Assembly (NCBI GenBank): GCA_009602735.1
Contig: WELA01003378.1
Coordinates: 206,578-270,577, forward strand
Origin: Mesotaenium endlicherianum
Taxonomy: Eukaryota > Streptophyta > Zygnematophyceae > Zygnematales > Mesotaeniaceae
DNA: 64,000 bases
Reading direction: 5' to 3'
The notes beneath the pieces were generated by a model that ran no database searches, was not told the DNA's origin, and saw only the letters and a program-made list of their open reading frames with translations. Positions 11,992-22,342 of this stretch are shown here, piece after piece. The position numbers and the translations under genes were made by a program. Position 1 is the first letter of the stretch; every line of letters starts with the position of its first letter.

Positions 11992-13630
11992 ATGACTCAA
12001 TTGTCTGATCTCAAGAGGAAAAGAAGGGCGGACGAGGCACAGGCGGAGTACAAGGAGTTCCAAGGCAACATCAAATCGTCCTCCATCTCTTCTTGAGAAT
12101 CAGAGCGACTCCGACTACAGCGGGAGACTCAGAGGAAGGAGGAGAAAGAACAGGCCAGGCTGAGACAGGAGCAGCAGGACGAAAAAGCTGCAGAGAAAGC
12201 CAAGAAGGCGGAGGAACAAAGTTGGCTGAAGAGAGGCAGAAGCAGCAGGCTGAGGAGGAACAGAGAAGAATCAAACTCTACCGCTAAACAGTGATGGGCA
12301 AGAACTTTGATCTTTTGGAGGAGGCCTTCAAGTATGCCCAGAGGAACTGAAGTAAATCACAGAGGGACATACTGCAGCGGGAAGGGGAGACAACCCAAGA
12401 TTTTGACAAGTACATAGAGGTCAGCACAGGGCTTCTACTGTACCATGACTATGCCGAGATGGTGGGGTATACCATCTGGGAGGCCAAAGCGGTGGCCAAG
12501 ATAGGTGAATCTGAAATGGTGCCAAATCTTGGAATTTGGGGCACAGATAGGGTCATCAGGTTGATCCCTATGCATACAGACAGCTTCAAGAATTCCACTT
12601 CCCACAACCGATTCAAGGCCATGTATAACGAGGTGGAGAGAAGAAGCTGGGAGGTCTTGGCAAGGGAGACCAGCCAGCTGGATTTCTCAGGTCACTGTTA
12701 CCCCTATACTTTGAAGAGGACGGACCCTGCTTTCTTTCTACCGCCCACAGACTGGCGCTGGATGACCATCACCATGAAGGACCAGCAAAATGACAAAGCT
12801 GAGGACGACAATTTCCTGGCAGATTTGCAGGGGAAGATAGTGCTGCCACCTCACATTGCAACATGGGATCCAAGACTGGGTGAAGTCAGAGATTGCATGA
12901 GTCAGCAAACACAGGAGAATAGGACCAGGGTTAGGGACTCTTTCTCTAAGGGGAAGCATGCTTATGCCAAATGGGTAAGACCTGTATGTGGTCAGGACCC
13001 AGCAACCCCCACCTGCACCCAAAAGAGGGAAGTCAATGGGATAATCTTTTTCTCGAGAACGGCTGGAGGAGATGACCAAAGAGGCTTCAGAAGTCTCAGA
13101 GGAACAGGAGAATGAAGAGGAGGAAGGCGCCGAAGAGGAGTCTAGCCCTGCTGAGGCACAGACCCCAACTACATCCTCCACTTTGGAGCAGATTGGAAGG
13201 TCCTTGGCACCGGCAGCCTTGCAGCAGCTTGGGGATGCCAGCCCACCAGGAGACCCATATCTCCAATGGCTGGGGAGTTTCAACAGGAGAAGTCCCACCC
13301 CAAGAGGTGAGACTCAGTCAGACAGAGCAGACAGAAGGGCTGCCAAGGAGGCCGCCAGAGGGCAGCCAGCATCTCCCTCTCATAGAGGGCATGTACCCTT
13401 AGCCCATGTCATGCAGCACCCCTTCGATATGCTAGTGTATGTCCCTGTCAATTTGAGAGTTGCACAGGAGAGAGCGATCTCCATCAACTTGCAGATAGTG
13501 CAGGAGCAGGCTGTCCAGTTGCTGCTTCCACCCCTTGGTTCAACCTAGCCTGAGCCTCCAGGTTTCTGGAGACCATTAGACAGGAGAAGGAGATCCGGTT
13601 CCAGGTCTCGCTCCCCAGATGACCGAGCCC
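11992..13630 (+). pseudogene. Extra gene of family 1 (copy A), function unknown
   Basis: Homologous to the D, E and K copies. Layout of the product: a basic/acidic coiled-coil N-terminus (E/K/Q/R-rich, about 100 residues), a conserved globular middle (NRFKAMYNEVERRSWE, FLARETSQLDF-like, DWRWMTI), an acidic stretch, and a C-terminal part with SDRADRRAA and HVPLAHVMQHP. No membrane segment or signal peptide is visible, so it is not an envelope. It resembles nothing I know and is best called an additional ORF of a gypsy element. The copy is broken several times. Confidence 0.75.
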
Positions 13631-14784
13631 CTGGTACTTAGTTTGCTGTTGAATTTGTTTTAGATTCAGTTGGTTGTGTTGCATTTGTGTGACTTTGTTG
13701 TAAATGCTAATGAAAGGGTTGTCGAGTCGCATGACTTGCCTGAAATTTTTGCGTCAAACGTCATACTTAACCCCAAAGAAGCTTTATGCATCCCTAGCAA
13801 TGTCCTCGCCTTGAGAGGAATGTGGGATATATGGAGGGCCTTTACCAAAATCTCATTTTGCATTGCCGATCGCGCTTGAAACCGAGTAATCGGGTCAAAG
13901 TACAAGCGTTTTCTCGTGAATGCAGCAATATAAATTGGTGCAAGACAGTTGTGCATTTGTCGTAGACGCCACAGAGGACAAGAATCTGCGGTGGATGGAA
14001 ACAAACACCGAGAATTTCTTATTCACTCAGCAGTGTTGTTGATAGCTCGGAAATTGGCACTTATCAAGTTAAATGCAATGTCAACCTTGACATGATTTGA
14101 GTGAGCGTTGTGATAAGCAGGGCAATGTTCTTATCACTTCCAAGCTCAAATTCATGTGAGAGGGGTGAGTCACAAATGGACGAGATAGAACAAATGCAAA
14201 AGCATCGTGCCAAAGCAATAGAGAAAGGGAATCAATCCACAAACTCAAATGAGCAACAAAATCAACCCAATGTCAAAGAAACATGTCAAATCTGGTCAAA
14301 TTGTGACCAAATGTGGACGACAATGTTCTGAATCCAAAAATGTGAGCGAGAGTCAATTTTCGTAGAATGACAACAAGTGCGGTAATGTCATGGAAAAGAC
14401 CCGTGGGCAAAAATCCCTTGTATATATCAAAACACGCGCATAGCATCCAAAAACACAAGGTGGGTGGGATGGATGGGGTGGACCCCTTTTGTGTGCAACG
14501 GTGCAAATAGTCCCAAACAGGTGCAGATTTTGACTTGAACATGTGCAAAGGGCTGAAGAAATAGGCGCCCTTCACCACAAAAGTCAAAAGCATCTGAAAA
14601 AGAAACAAGCGGCGTGGTTAGTAACGGCGAAAGATTTCTTGTGGAAAAAAAAAGGGGGTTTCGTTGGCAAAACGCCGCCAGCGCCTAGTTGGCCCGGGGG
14701 ACCGTTGAGGATGTCATTGGTGCCAGCGAGGAGTGCAGCAGCAGTATTGGCACTAATGTTGGTTCCATATGGAAGCCGAGGTTT
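13631..14784. other. Unassigned stretch
   Basis: Follows the end of copy A. Short open frames on both strands (for example 13666-14004 on - and 14101-14331 on +) show no recognisable motif. Around 14640-14720 there is a G-rich tract next to a GC-rich block. Nothing here can be supported as a gene. Confidence 0.4.
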
Positions 14785-14988
14785 CTGCCCAGGAACTACG
14801 ATAAGTGATCGTAGCGCACGGCAGGACTGGGATGAGTGACTGTACCAATAATCTGCCCCAAAAACTATGATAAGCGACCGTCGCGCAGGGCAAAATTGGG
14901 ATGGGTGAGCGCTCGACGATCTGCCCCAGAAACTATGATAAGCGATCGGAGCGCAGGGCAATACTGGGATGGGTGACCTTCCCAATAC
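14785..14988 (+). repeat. Three tandem 68-bp units like the 3' half of 5S rRNA
   Basis: Units start at 14785, 14853 and 14921 (period 68). Each has the order of the 5S rRNA internal promoter: an A-box-like 'ATAAGCGATCGGAGCG' (5S: GTTAAGCGTGCTTGGGCG), then a C-box-like 'ACTGGGATGGGTGACC', which matches 5S almost base for base in unit 3. The 5' half of 5S is absent, so this is not a 5S gene. It may be a 5S-derived repeat or the head of a 5S-derived retroelement. Confidence 0.6.
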
Positions 14989-15344
14989 AAAAAATTTCCC
15001 CAAACCACTAAAAAACAATTTCATTGGAGAAACCGAGATCAGCTGTCGTGCCTAACAGTGTTGGTCCCTCGGCACGCGCGTAGCCTTCCAGCACGTGTGC
15101 CTTCGACTTGGTCGATGTGTCGGTGGCCCTCCTCACGTGTGGGCAGACATGGTCTATCGACCTTCGCACGTGTGTCGGTGACAAGCCTTACCAAGGTTGA
15201 CCCATTCCTGGGCTCCTGAACTTGCACCATGCAACCATGACCAACACTCAAAGCAATGTTGTCCTTCACCCAGCTCTCACCATCTGCTTATCCTAAAACT
15301 TAGCAATTTTTTTTTAAAATGCTTGCCTTGCCTTAATTCCTCTT
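14989..15344. other. Unassigned stretch
   Basis: Contains a T-run near 15308 and several CACGTG/GCACGTGTG motifs between 15070 and 15170. It lies between the 5S-like units and the point where similarity of H1 to H2 begins. No gene is seen. Confidence 0.4.
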
Positions 15345-15778
15345 ACAAGGACGGAAGTCTCTTACTTCCACATAGGCTTTATGCCTTAAGGTTCTTGGGT
15401 TCACAGGCGAGCAGATTGTAGTTTGCAGAAATCACACTCTAAGCAGCTTGACATACAACGTCAGATTCAGAGAAAATTGCCCTTCAGGCTTTCGCATAAC
15501 TTTCACAAAGTCACAGCTCACAAAACTTTGAAACTACACGTCTATGCTGGCCTGGGTCAAGCTCTTCACTTAACACCGCGCCTTGACAGCTCTTCACTGC
15601 CAGGCTAGGCTCACTCAGTTCTTCACTGAGAGCTTTATCTGCCAATACTACCCTCTCTCTTCGAGATGCGAATGCGACTTCTGAGAACTTGGAAACCAAC
15701 ACACAACTCACCATTTTAAGGCTGCTTCACACACACTTGTGGCGTTCGGCCGAATCTGTGCCAATCTCCTAGCAAATT

Positions 15779-16048
15779 CTATTCTGCAGTTCTCCTACTA
15801 TCAACAGTAAAATTCCCTATTGAGAACTCCAAGAATCCTAACTTATCTATGATACAGTGAGCAGAATCTTCAACGTCGGCAGAAGCGTGGGGCCTCGGCT
15901 CTCCAATGGCCTTGGGAACTCCTACTTCTTCTTCGCGTCCTTCTTCTTCTTCCTTCTGCTCCTTCTGCTCCTTCTGCTTCTTGGCAAAAGTGCGTGAGGG
16001 TGAATGACATGTCTCAGGCAAGATTCGTGCCTTTCGCAGGCACCTCAC
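15779..16048 (-). other. Short leader frame conserved in H1 and H2
   Basis: A 60-70 residue product is shared with 30084-30302 (H2): KARILPETCHS, a K/E/Q-rich repeat (KKQKEQKEQKE), then PKAIGEPRPHASAD and DSAHCIIDKLG. Protein similarity persists despite DNA differences. It may be the start of gag or a leader peptide. No family is recognised. Confidence 0.4.
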
Positions 16049-16605
16049 AGCGTCATCTTTCGAGAATGCCGTGCTTAGTCACAAAGCTTAGCTGCATGTC
16101 GCTTCTGCCTAGCCATGCTCAACTGAAACTCGTAGTCACTCAGCATGCATGCACACCTCGTGACTGTCCCGCATGGCTGCTTAGCTTCTCAGCTGGCAGT
16201 CACGCCTAATTGGCTCATGGCTAAGAACTCCTGAGCGGCGTGTACAAGCAAATGCCACTTGCTCAAGATTCCCAACTAGGCGGCCGTAACCTATCTTGGC
16301 ATTGCGGCCATGACCTGGCTTAATCTGCCAGTCACGCAGTACCTGACTTGGTACCTGCTGGGCGGCTCATCACTGATCCCCAGCTTCTAGCCTCGCGGCT
16401 GTCTATGCTGTAAAAACCTCCCCCATCCCTGGGTGTGGGGCACATTGACATTGACCCCTTGCCAGTGGTCTTGACGCCGACATAACCGCTGACTGCGACG
16501 TAGTCAGTCAAGTGGTCGGTGAGTCAACGTTGACTTTCCGTACCTAGGTGGCCGTAGCTTGCGCTGCACGTGCGGCACCGTCAAACGGATAGTAGTCGCG
16601 ACACA

Positions 16606-16617
16606 GCTCTGATACCA
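16606..16617 (-). promoter_or_regulatory. Primer binding site of H1
   Basis: The minus strand reads TGGTATCAGAGC, the exact plant tRNA-iMet complement, next to the LTR. H2 has the same site with one difference at 35563-35574. Confidence 0.88.
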
Positions 16618-16618
16618 A

Positions 16619-17240
16619 TGTAACGTTTCTGCTTTTCAAGAGGATCTTTCCTCGGTATTCAAGGAATATTTGGTTGAAGTGGAAAGAAAATCTGTATACT
16701 TGTGCAAATTGACGAATAGTTGAAATAGCGGAAATGAAAACTCACGTAGAATGTGTGCTTGTGAGAGTTGCACTCACAATGACTCTTGCAAGTATTTATA
16801 CTTGCAAGTCGTGAGGCACTGGAGTGCTTCGAATCACCACCTAGGGCACTGGTTCATGTTCAACGAAAACAGTTGAAGGGGTACGACCCATTCGGCCGAA
16901 TGCTCGAAACGCACCGTTTGGCGGTTTGGAGACTTTTCGACGGTTTCCGAAAAACCGTTTCACGCCAAACGGGCGTTTTCGCGTTTGCGCGACTTTTGAA
17001 AAGTCGCGACTGTTTTCGGAGTCGCGTACACATGCTTTGGTCATGAACCGGGAGTTATAAATAACTACTTTGCCAATCGGTTAGGTGTGAACGTTTCAAA
17101 CGACGAGTCGCGGGTTCGAATCCGCTCGGATGCAAAGTCTCTTTGCATATTATGTGTCGTTTGACTTTTACGACTGTTTCTTCGTCTTAACGACTGGTCG
17201 TAAATGTGAAATCCATGACTGTGCATTATCCAAAATAATG
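16619..17240 (-). repeat. Partial family-4 LTR (H1)
   Basis: Homologous to the first 620 bp (plus-strand order) of the H2 LTR. It is rich in inverted repeats: CCGTTTGGCG (16914-16923) pairs with CGCCAAACGG (16963-16972), and 16989-17007 is a near-perfect palindrome. It also contains a Pol III B-box-like GGTTCGAATCC at 17113-17123. Confidence 0.87.
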
Positions 17241-17249
17241 CTCGTTCAT

Positions 17250-18250
17250 GGCTTTCTCCTAAGCTTCTGTCCACACAAAAGGCACATTTTTTTTCAGGAG
17301 TTCCGTCAGGGGTTTAGCAATTCTGCTATAATCCTTCACAAACTTACCATAATATCCGCTTAGCCCTAACATACCTTTCAGCTTAGATACATTCGCAGGT
17401 GCAGGTATTTTGTAAATAGCCTCAGTCTTCACAGCCTGAAGGGACATAGCATTGTTCCCAATCTCATGTCCTAGGTAAGGCACGTGTGTCTCAAAGAATC
17501 TGCACTTCCCAGGATGCAGCTTCATCTGGTATTTCTCGAGGCGCTAGAACACTTGTTCCAAGTGCTCGAAGTGCTCTTCCATGGACTTGCTGAATACTAT
17601 CACATCGTCAATGTACGGCTTAGCAAAATCCAGCCTCTCCAGCACTTTATCCATAGTCCTCTGAAATATGGCTGGGGCATTTTTTAGCCCAAATAGCATT
17701 ATTGTCCATTGCCAAAGCTCCCTTTGAGCCCAAAAAGCGGTCTTACCTCGATCCTCTGTTTTCACACGGATTTGGTTGAAGCCTTGGCGCAGATTGATGA
17801 TGCTGAACACCTTCTCGGTGGCGGTAATCGCAAAGATCCGCTCCGGCGTAGGCATCACATAGCTGTCTGGCTCCGTGTAGAGATTCAGTTGCCTGTAATC
17901 TCCACACATACGAGTGGCGGTGTAGTTGCCGGCCTCGTCCTTTTTAGCGACAACTACTGTGGGAGCCCCATGCACTGAGGTAGATTTTACAATCATGCGG
18001 AGCTTATGCAGCTCTTCGCAAGTTTTCTCCACACAGTCCCACTCTGTCTGACTGAGCTTATGCGGCCCAAGCCTGACTGAGTTATCAGTAGTTAGTGTGA
18101 TCTCACACACACTGGCAGTGGTTCTACCAATCTCTTCCTTAGTAAAAGCAAACACCTTGCGGTGTTTCTTTAGCAACCTTTCTACTTGTGCTCTCTGCTG
18201 GGCTGAGACCATTTTCGCAATGGCAAAAGTCTCAATTTCAGGTTGCTTCT
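17250..18250 (-). pseudogene. H2 reverse transcriptase region
   Basis: Gypsy RT: MCGDYRQLNLYTEPDSYVMP, FSIINLRQGFNQIRV, LFGLKNAPAIFQRTMDKVL and the active site YIDDVIVFS, followed by the connection region (YLGHEIGNN, LKGMLGLSGYYGKFVKDYS). The sequence is clearly distinct from the chromovirus RTs of families 1-3, so it is a separate gypsy lineage. RNase H and integrase are not present in the window for this copy. Confidence 0.9.
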
Positions 18251-20130
18251 CCCCAACAAAGGCATCTAGTAGTTGCTACTCCTTGGGTGCAGGTGGGGGC
18301 TTTTTTCCCTCATCCCGGCCCTCAGGCTTTTCTGCCTGATTCTTAGAAGGTGGGGTAGCAGGCTTTGCAGCTTGCTCCTCCGTTGCCATAGGCTCTGCAG
18401 CCTGTTTCGTAGGCTTTATACCATTCCCAATGACGCGTCGCCTCTCTTGCTGTGAGGTGTACGTCAGGCGCCTTGAAATAGGTTGCCTCAGGAACCTTTC
18501 TTCGTCGACTGCAGTCCAACTGGTCCCGGTTCCTCCTTCTTCACGTGGCCGAGGTTAGTTTGCCATTGGCCAACCTGCAGGATCTGTCCTAGGGCTGATT
18601 ACCCAACCCCACTTTTGCTCAACAATAGTCATGCAGGCGACGGTCGTGTCATACTCCTCCCTTGCGGGTGGTGTGACCGTCCATGCTTGCGCCAACGTTT
18701 GCGGCCTTTGAGGTGCCGCTAGTTGTGCGAGGAAAACATCATCTGCTGCGGTCAAGCGGCTGATGGTGTTTCTCAGATCCATCAGTTCCCATTCTGGGAT
18801 TGCAGGTGTCATGGGAGCAGGTGCCTCCGACCTCTGCATCCTAAGATCTGATAGTTGCAACAAGGGCGTGTTAATGCCTGGCGGCACACTAATGCCCAAT
18901 GCCATTGCCCTGTAAATCAAGCCGTCCTCTCCCTCTCTCCGCAGAATATCCCGCGGGGGCGGAGGAGGTGGGGCTGTGGTTCCTCGCGGAACGCCCTCTC
19001 TCTGAGCCTTCTCCTTATGCTTGAAATATCGCTTAAGCATCCTCCTAAAAGATGCGTTACCCTCACGGGCCACCTTCCTTGGTCTGCTTGCGCGACCCTC
19101 GGGTTTACCTTGCGCTGTCTCTACTTTAGCAGTGCAGGCAGTCACCTCCTGCCGTTCGGCGGTCGTGCGGTTGACTTGGGCTCTGCCACTGAAAGACTGG
19201 CAGTTGGGGTACTGGATGTTGGTGACCTTAGTTCTTCATAAAGGTCTGCCGGGCTTGGCCCCATCAGGTGGTCAGTTACCCAATCGTCTGTCCTCAGCAC
19301 CTGCAAGTCAAGCAGATCCAACTCTGGCGTGGGAAAACGTGGAATTTCTTCCCTGGCTTCCCCTCCATTGTTGAGTGATGGCAACTCAAACTCTGGGAGG
19401 TCTTGCATCTCTGCATCCTCTCTCTCCTCCGGCTTCTCTGTTCCAGGAGGCGGCGATTCTTCATCCCCTCCTGTGTTGAGCCTCGCCATGGTGATGATGG
19501 CTGACAGTAGACGCGAGCTGCTTTCGCCACTTTCTCTTCCTTGAGTCGAGGGGCGCTCGCTTCCAGCAACTGCTTCATGATTTGCCTGGTGATTGACTCA
19601 GCTGTGCTGCCAACTGTGTCTTGTGGTTGCCCTTTGGCCTCTGGCTCTGGGCTCATCAGAACAAGTGTGGCGGGCAATCTCTCGACCGTCTCCTTCCTGC
19701 GTTCTTCAAAGATCACCTCCCGGCAAATGGTCTTTCCAAACCCTCCAGAATTTCCTGAATTTTGACTGCATTCTTCGGCCCGTTTGCCAATATTGCACTG
19801 GCTTTCTTCATATTTTGACGTTGTTGCGTCTGGGGATGAGTCTCCAAAGACCTGGTCTGGGGCCATGTTCTGTAACTCAAAAGTGGTCTCTTCCTCCCCT
19901 TTCGGCATCCTCAGAGATATTTGGCTGGAGCGTTCTGCAAATGATGGGATCACCTGTGATTCGCTTGCTGCAGCGCTCGCCAAAGGGTTTGCTTCACCAG
20001 TTGCCTGGTCTTCCATGGCTACGTCTCCTCGCAGCCTTCGCAGCTCTCTTTCCAGAGGGTCGTGTAGAGCTGTCATCCGATTGTCAATTCGCTCCAGTAG
20101 GTCTTGACACCTGGTCAGCTCCGCCACTCT
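18250..20130 (-). pseudogene. H2 region between methyltransferase and RT
   Basis: Overlapping frames (19294-20127, 19142-19489, 18555-19145) give polar, E/P/S-rich products. They include a helical start (LTRCQDLLERIDNRMTALHD, DPLERELRRLRG) and a later R/K-rich part (RKVAREGNASFRRMLKRYFKHKEK). No family is recognised. By position it could be a linker or an extra structural domain. Broken. Confidence 0.5.
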
Positions 20131-20289
20131 GGTTTCTCTGAGTGCTTCACCTTGGTCAGCCTCAGCTGCGTCCCTTCAACACCATATTCTTCTTGTCGAT
20201 GATGCGCTTCCCTGATAGCTCTCTGATCAGAGGTTGGCACCACATGAACTCCAATCGTTACTGGTCTCGACCTGGGCATAGGCTTGTCA

Positions 20290-21250
20290 GAGAATGTCAT
20301 CTGCTGCCAAGTCATAATCGTCTCCACCAACCACGTCATGGAGTGATGCCCAATCATATTGCCGAATATCTTCCCAGCGTCGTCCTGTCCCACCATCACA
20401 ACAATTTCTTGTGCAATGGAGTTGGGTACCCCCAGGCACCTTCCCTTCTCTTCAGTTGTCGGCTCTCTCCACTGAGCTTCTCTGTCGTGCGCATTCTTGA
20501 CCGTGATCCTGGGTTGGCCGTGAAGGTGGGCAGCACCACCCTTGGCCGGCTTGGCTCGTTGACGACGAACTGTGGGTAGGAATCCCTCCTGATCACTGGT
20601 TTGGTTTCCACCATCAGTGCTTCTCCCACTCATACTGCCGTTGGTGAGCGCCGTGTAATCTCCTCCATCTCCCTCAAGACTTCAATGGACATGCCGTTGG
20701 TCCAGAATAGTCTGGCCCGGTGTAAGAGTCCTCCGTGCCTGGCGTCGTTGATCAATACATGATGACCAAGGGTGGAGTCGAAGACCAGCCATCGATCTCC
20801 TGGCTTCATCTAGTTGTAATTCATCCCTGGATGTACATTCTCAATCACAAACACTGGTGGGTAGAGATGCTGGCGTTCCCGCAGCATACCGATGATTTTC
20901 ACCATCCAACCCCAGTGTTGTGCTCGCGGGTCATTGAACTCCCTCCTGTGCCCAGCTTGCGAGAAAGGTTGACAAGGGAACCCCGCGAAGATCCAGTCAA
21001 CTTGTAACCATACAGGTCCTCAGACTTCACATCGAGAATGTTTCCTCCAGCAAGACGCACCAAACTAGAGTCAGTAGGCACCAACGCCTTGTAATGATGC
21101 ATTTGCCGCATCTGACTTATGACCTCCCTAAATGCTGTGAAAGCACTCTCATCATTGTCCACATACAGCACTTTGAATACTTGGATACCTCGCTGAATCA
21201 GTGAGATGGTTCCAAAACCAAGTCCAACGAACAACTCCAGCACTACTCCT
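20290..21250 (-). pseudogene. C5-cytosine DNA methyltransferase domain carried by H2
   Basis: Motifs seen, in canonical order: I (LELFVGLGFGT, about 21215-21247, SAM binding) with YVDND (about 21155); IV (GFPCQPFSQAG, 20951-20983, catalytic cysteine); VI (VIENV, about 20840); VIII-like (HRARLFW, about 20710); IX-like (TTEEKGRCLGVP, 20424-20459) and X-like (GNMIGHHSMTWLVE, 20322-20363). The unpermuted order excludes the plant DRM class. The domain follows the protease in the same element. The parts lie in more than one frame, so this copy is broken. An active version would methylate cytosine in DNA, perhaps the element's own copy DNA (inference). Confidence 0.85.
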
Positions 21251-21589
21251 CTCCTGCGAAAAGGATCTTCCATCCTCACAATGCCTTGCGGCAGCGGGTC
21301 TACTCCTGGCATCAAATTGGCAGCAGACTTAACTGGATAAGGAACTGGCAGCAGCTCTTGCGGGCCACGGTCTCTGTTACTCACAGCTTCCAGTTGCTCC
21401 ATAATCCGAGGTTGCCCAACCAAGGAAGTTGGCATGTTGATGCTGATGTAGCCCTCTTCTTCGCGTTGCATGATGAGGTCATAATTGCCTGGATACCGGT
21501 CATTCACACAACAGTCTACCAGTCCGTAGTTTGCCTCTCCCGAGCAAACCATTTTTACAGGAATTTCTCCTGTTGGTTGCCCATCTGTT

Positions 21590-21930
21590 GACTGGTAAGT
21601 CACCCTCTGCTTCCGCAGGTCAATGACCATACCCAGGGAAATCAGAGCTTCTGTCCCCAAGAGAACATCATAGTTCTCTGCCTCTGTCACCGTGCATTCT
21701 ATGAGTAGTGACGCCTCCTCAGGTTTCCCCAAGTTTACTGTGATTTTCACAGGCTTGCGGGTCATTCCACAAGACTTTGGAATCTGCCCAGATGCAATCA
21801 TCAACTGAAAAGGAGTTTCTTTCAGGTCCCTTGCCGTCAATCCCAGAGCTTTCACAGCTCGCTTTCCCAAGATTACTGGCTGTGCGCCAGTGTCCAATAG
21901 GATATTGGGAGCGGCCCAGTTGTTGAACGT
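21590..21930 (-). pseudogene. H2 aspartic protease region
   Basis: Retropepsin-like: NILLDTGAQPVILGKRAVKALGL, then NYDVLLGTEALISLGMVIDL, the usual second conserved block (hydrophobic-hydrophobic-G). It sits just upstream of the methyltransferase in one open frame (20899-22131). Confidence 0.85.
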
Positions 21931-22337
21931 CAAAACTCTATCCTTGTTTTGCACTCTCACAGTGCTGAAATTAGTAGGCAGCGAAGCGCTGTTCGCGCCT
22001 TCCTCAGCTATGTTTAGCTGCTGTCCGACTTCTTCAACCGTGAAAGGATACGTAAGACGCAGATCAGCGAGTGAAAGACAAGGAATGTGCTGAATCCGGT
22101 GTTTCACCAGAGCCTTCAGCTTCTCCAGCAAAAACTATATGTCTTGCGTGGCCCAGGCTTGGCTTGTCGTAGCTGCGCAATCTCGTTCTCATCGAGAATG
22201 ATCCGAAAGGTTTGAGAAAGCTTCCCAGCATTCCTTAGAACCAGACGGTCATGATCTGCACGCTCTGCAGCCGTTGCAGCCACTGCCTTCTCTAGCGTCA
22301 GCTTCTCGCCATTGCAGACGGTCCTTTTGGCCACATC

Positions 22338-22342
22338 TGCAT
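22338..22342. repeat. Target-site duplication of element C (left)
   Basis: TGCAT here is repeated at 29024-29028. The H2 sequence either side is continuous in sense across the insertion. Confidence 0.95.

Larger units (their letters stand above)
10429..13630 (+). mobile_element. Copy A, right part: integrase, chromodomain and extra gene
   Basis: Resumes the integrase interrupted by B. The integrase core runs about 10434-11140 (FIPTTVKVTA, SDRDSKFTS, DGQT). The C-terminal part (FLEPYIKGDTLF) and a chromodomain follow at about 11368-11535 (MKYLVRWKGYVASGDTW). Next come a TGACA array, a likely short intron and the extra gene (11992 onward). Similarity to the family stops near 13630 and no 3' LTR is seen. 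Old and broken. Confidence 0.9.
15345..17240 (-). mobile_element. H1: LTR and leader of a family-4 gypsy fossil
   Basis: Minus strand: a partial LTR (16619-17240), primer site (16606-16617) and leader (15345-16605). It matches H2 (35576-36197, 35563-35574, and the leader at 35037-35562 with 29604-30332) at roughly 95% by eye. No protease or polymerase follows, so only the 5' end of this copy remains. It abuts the RT end of H2, so the two may have been joined by LTR-LTR recombination or by nested insertion. Confidence 0.85.
17241..22342 (-). mobile_element. H2, left part: protease, DNA methyltransferase and RT
   Basis: Minus strand, continuing from 29024 across the insertion of C. In element order: end of a gag-like region (about 22342-22140), aspartic protease (about 21930-21590), C5-cytosine methyltransferase (about 21250-20290), a polar linker region (about 20130-18250) and RT with the connection region (18212-17250). 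It ends at 17240 against H1. Broken several times. The cargo between protease and RT makes this family exceptional. Confidence 0.85.

Noticed and set aside
14785-14988. A 5S rRNA gene
   Set aside because: Only the 3' half is matched, repeated three times at a 68-bp period, without the 5' half of the rRNA.
17067-17138. A functional tRNA gene
   Set aside because: The B box is perfect, but the T stem pairs only when slipped and the anticodon arm is irregular. The segment lies inside an LTR and the outer pairing is not kept in H2.
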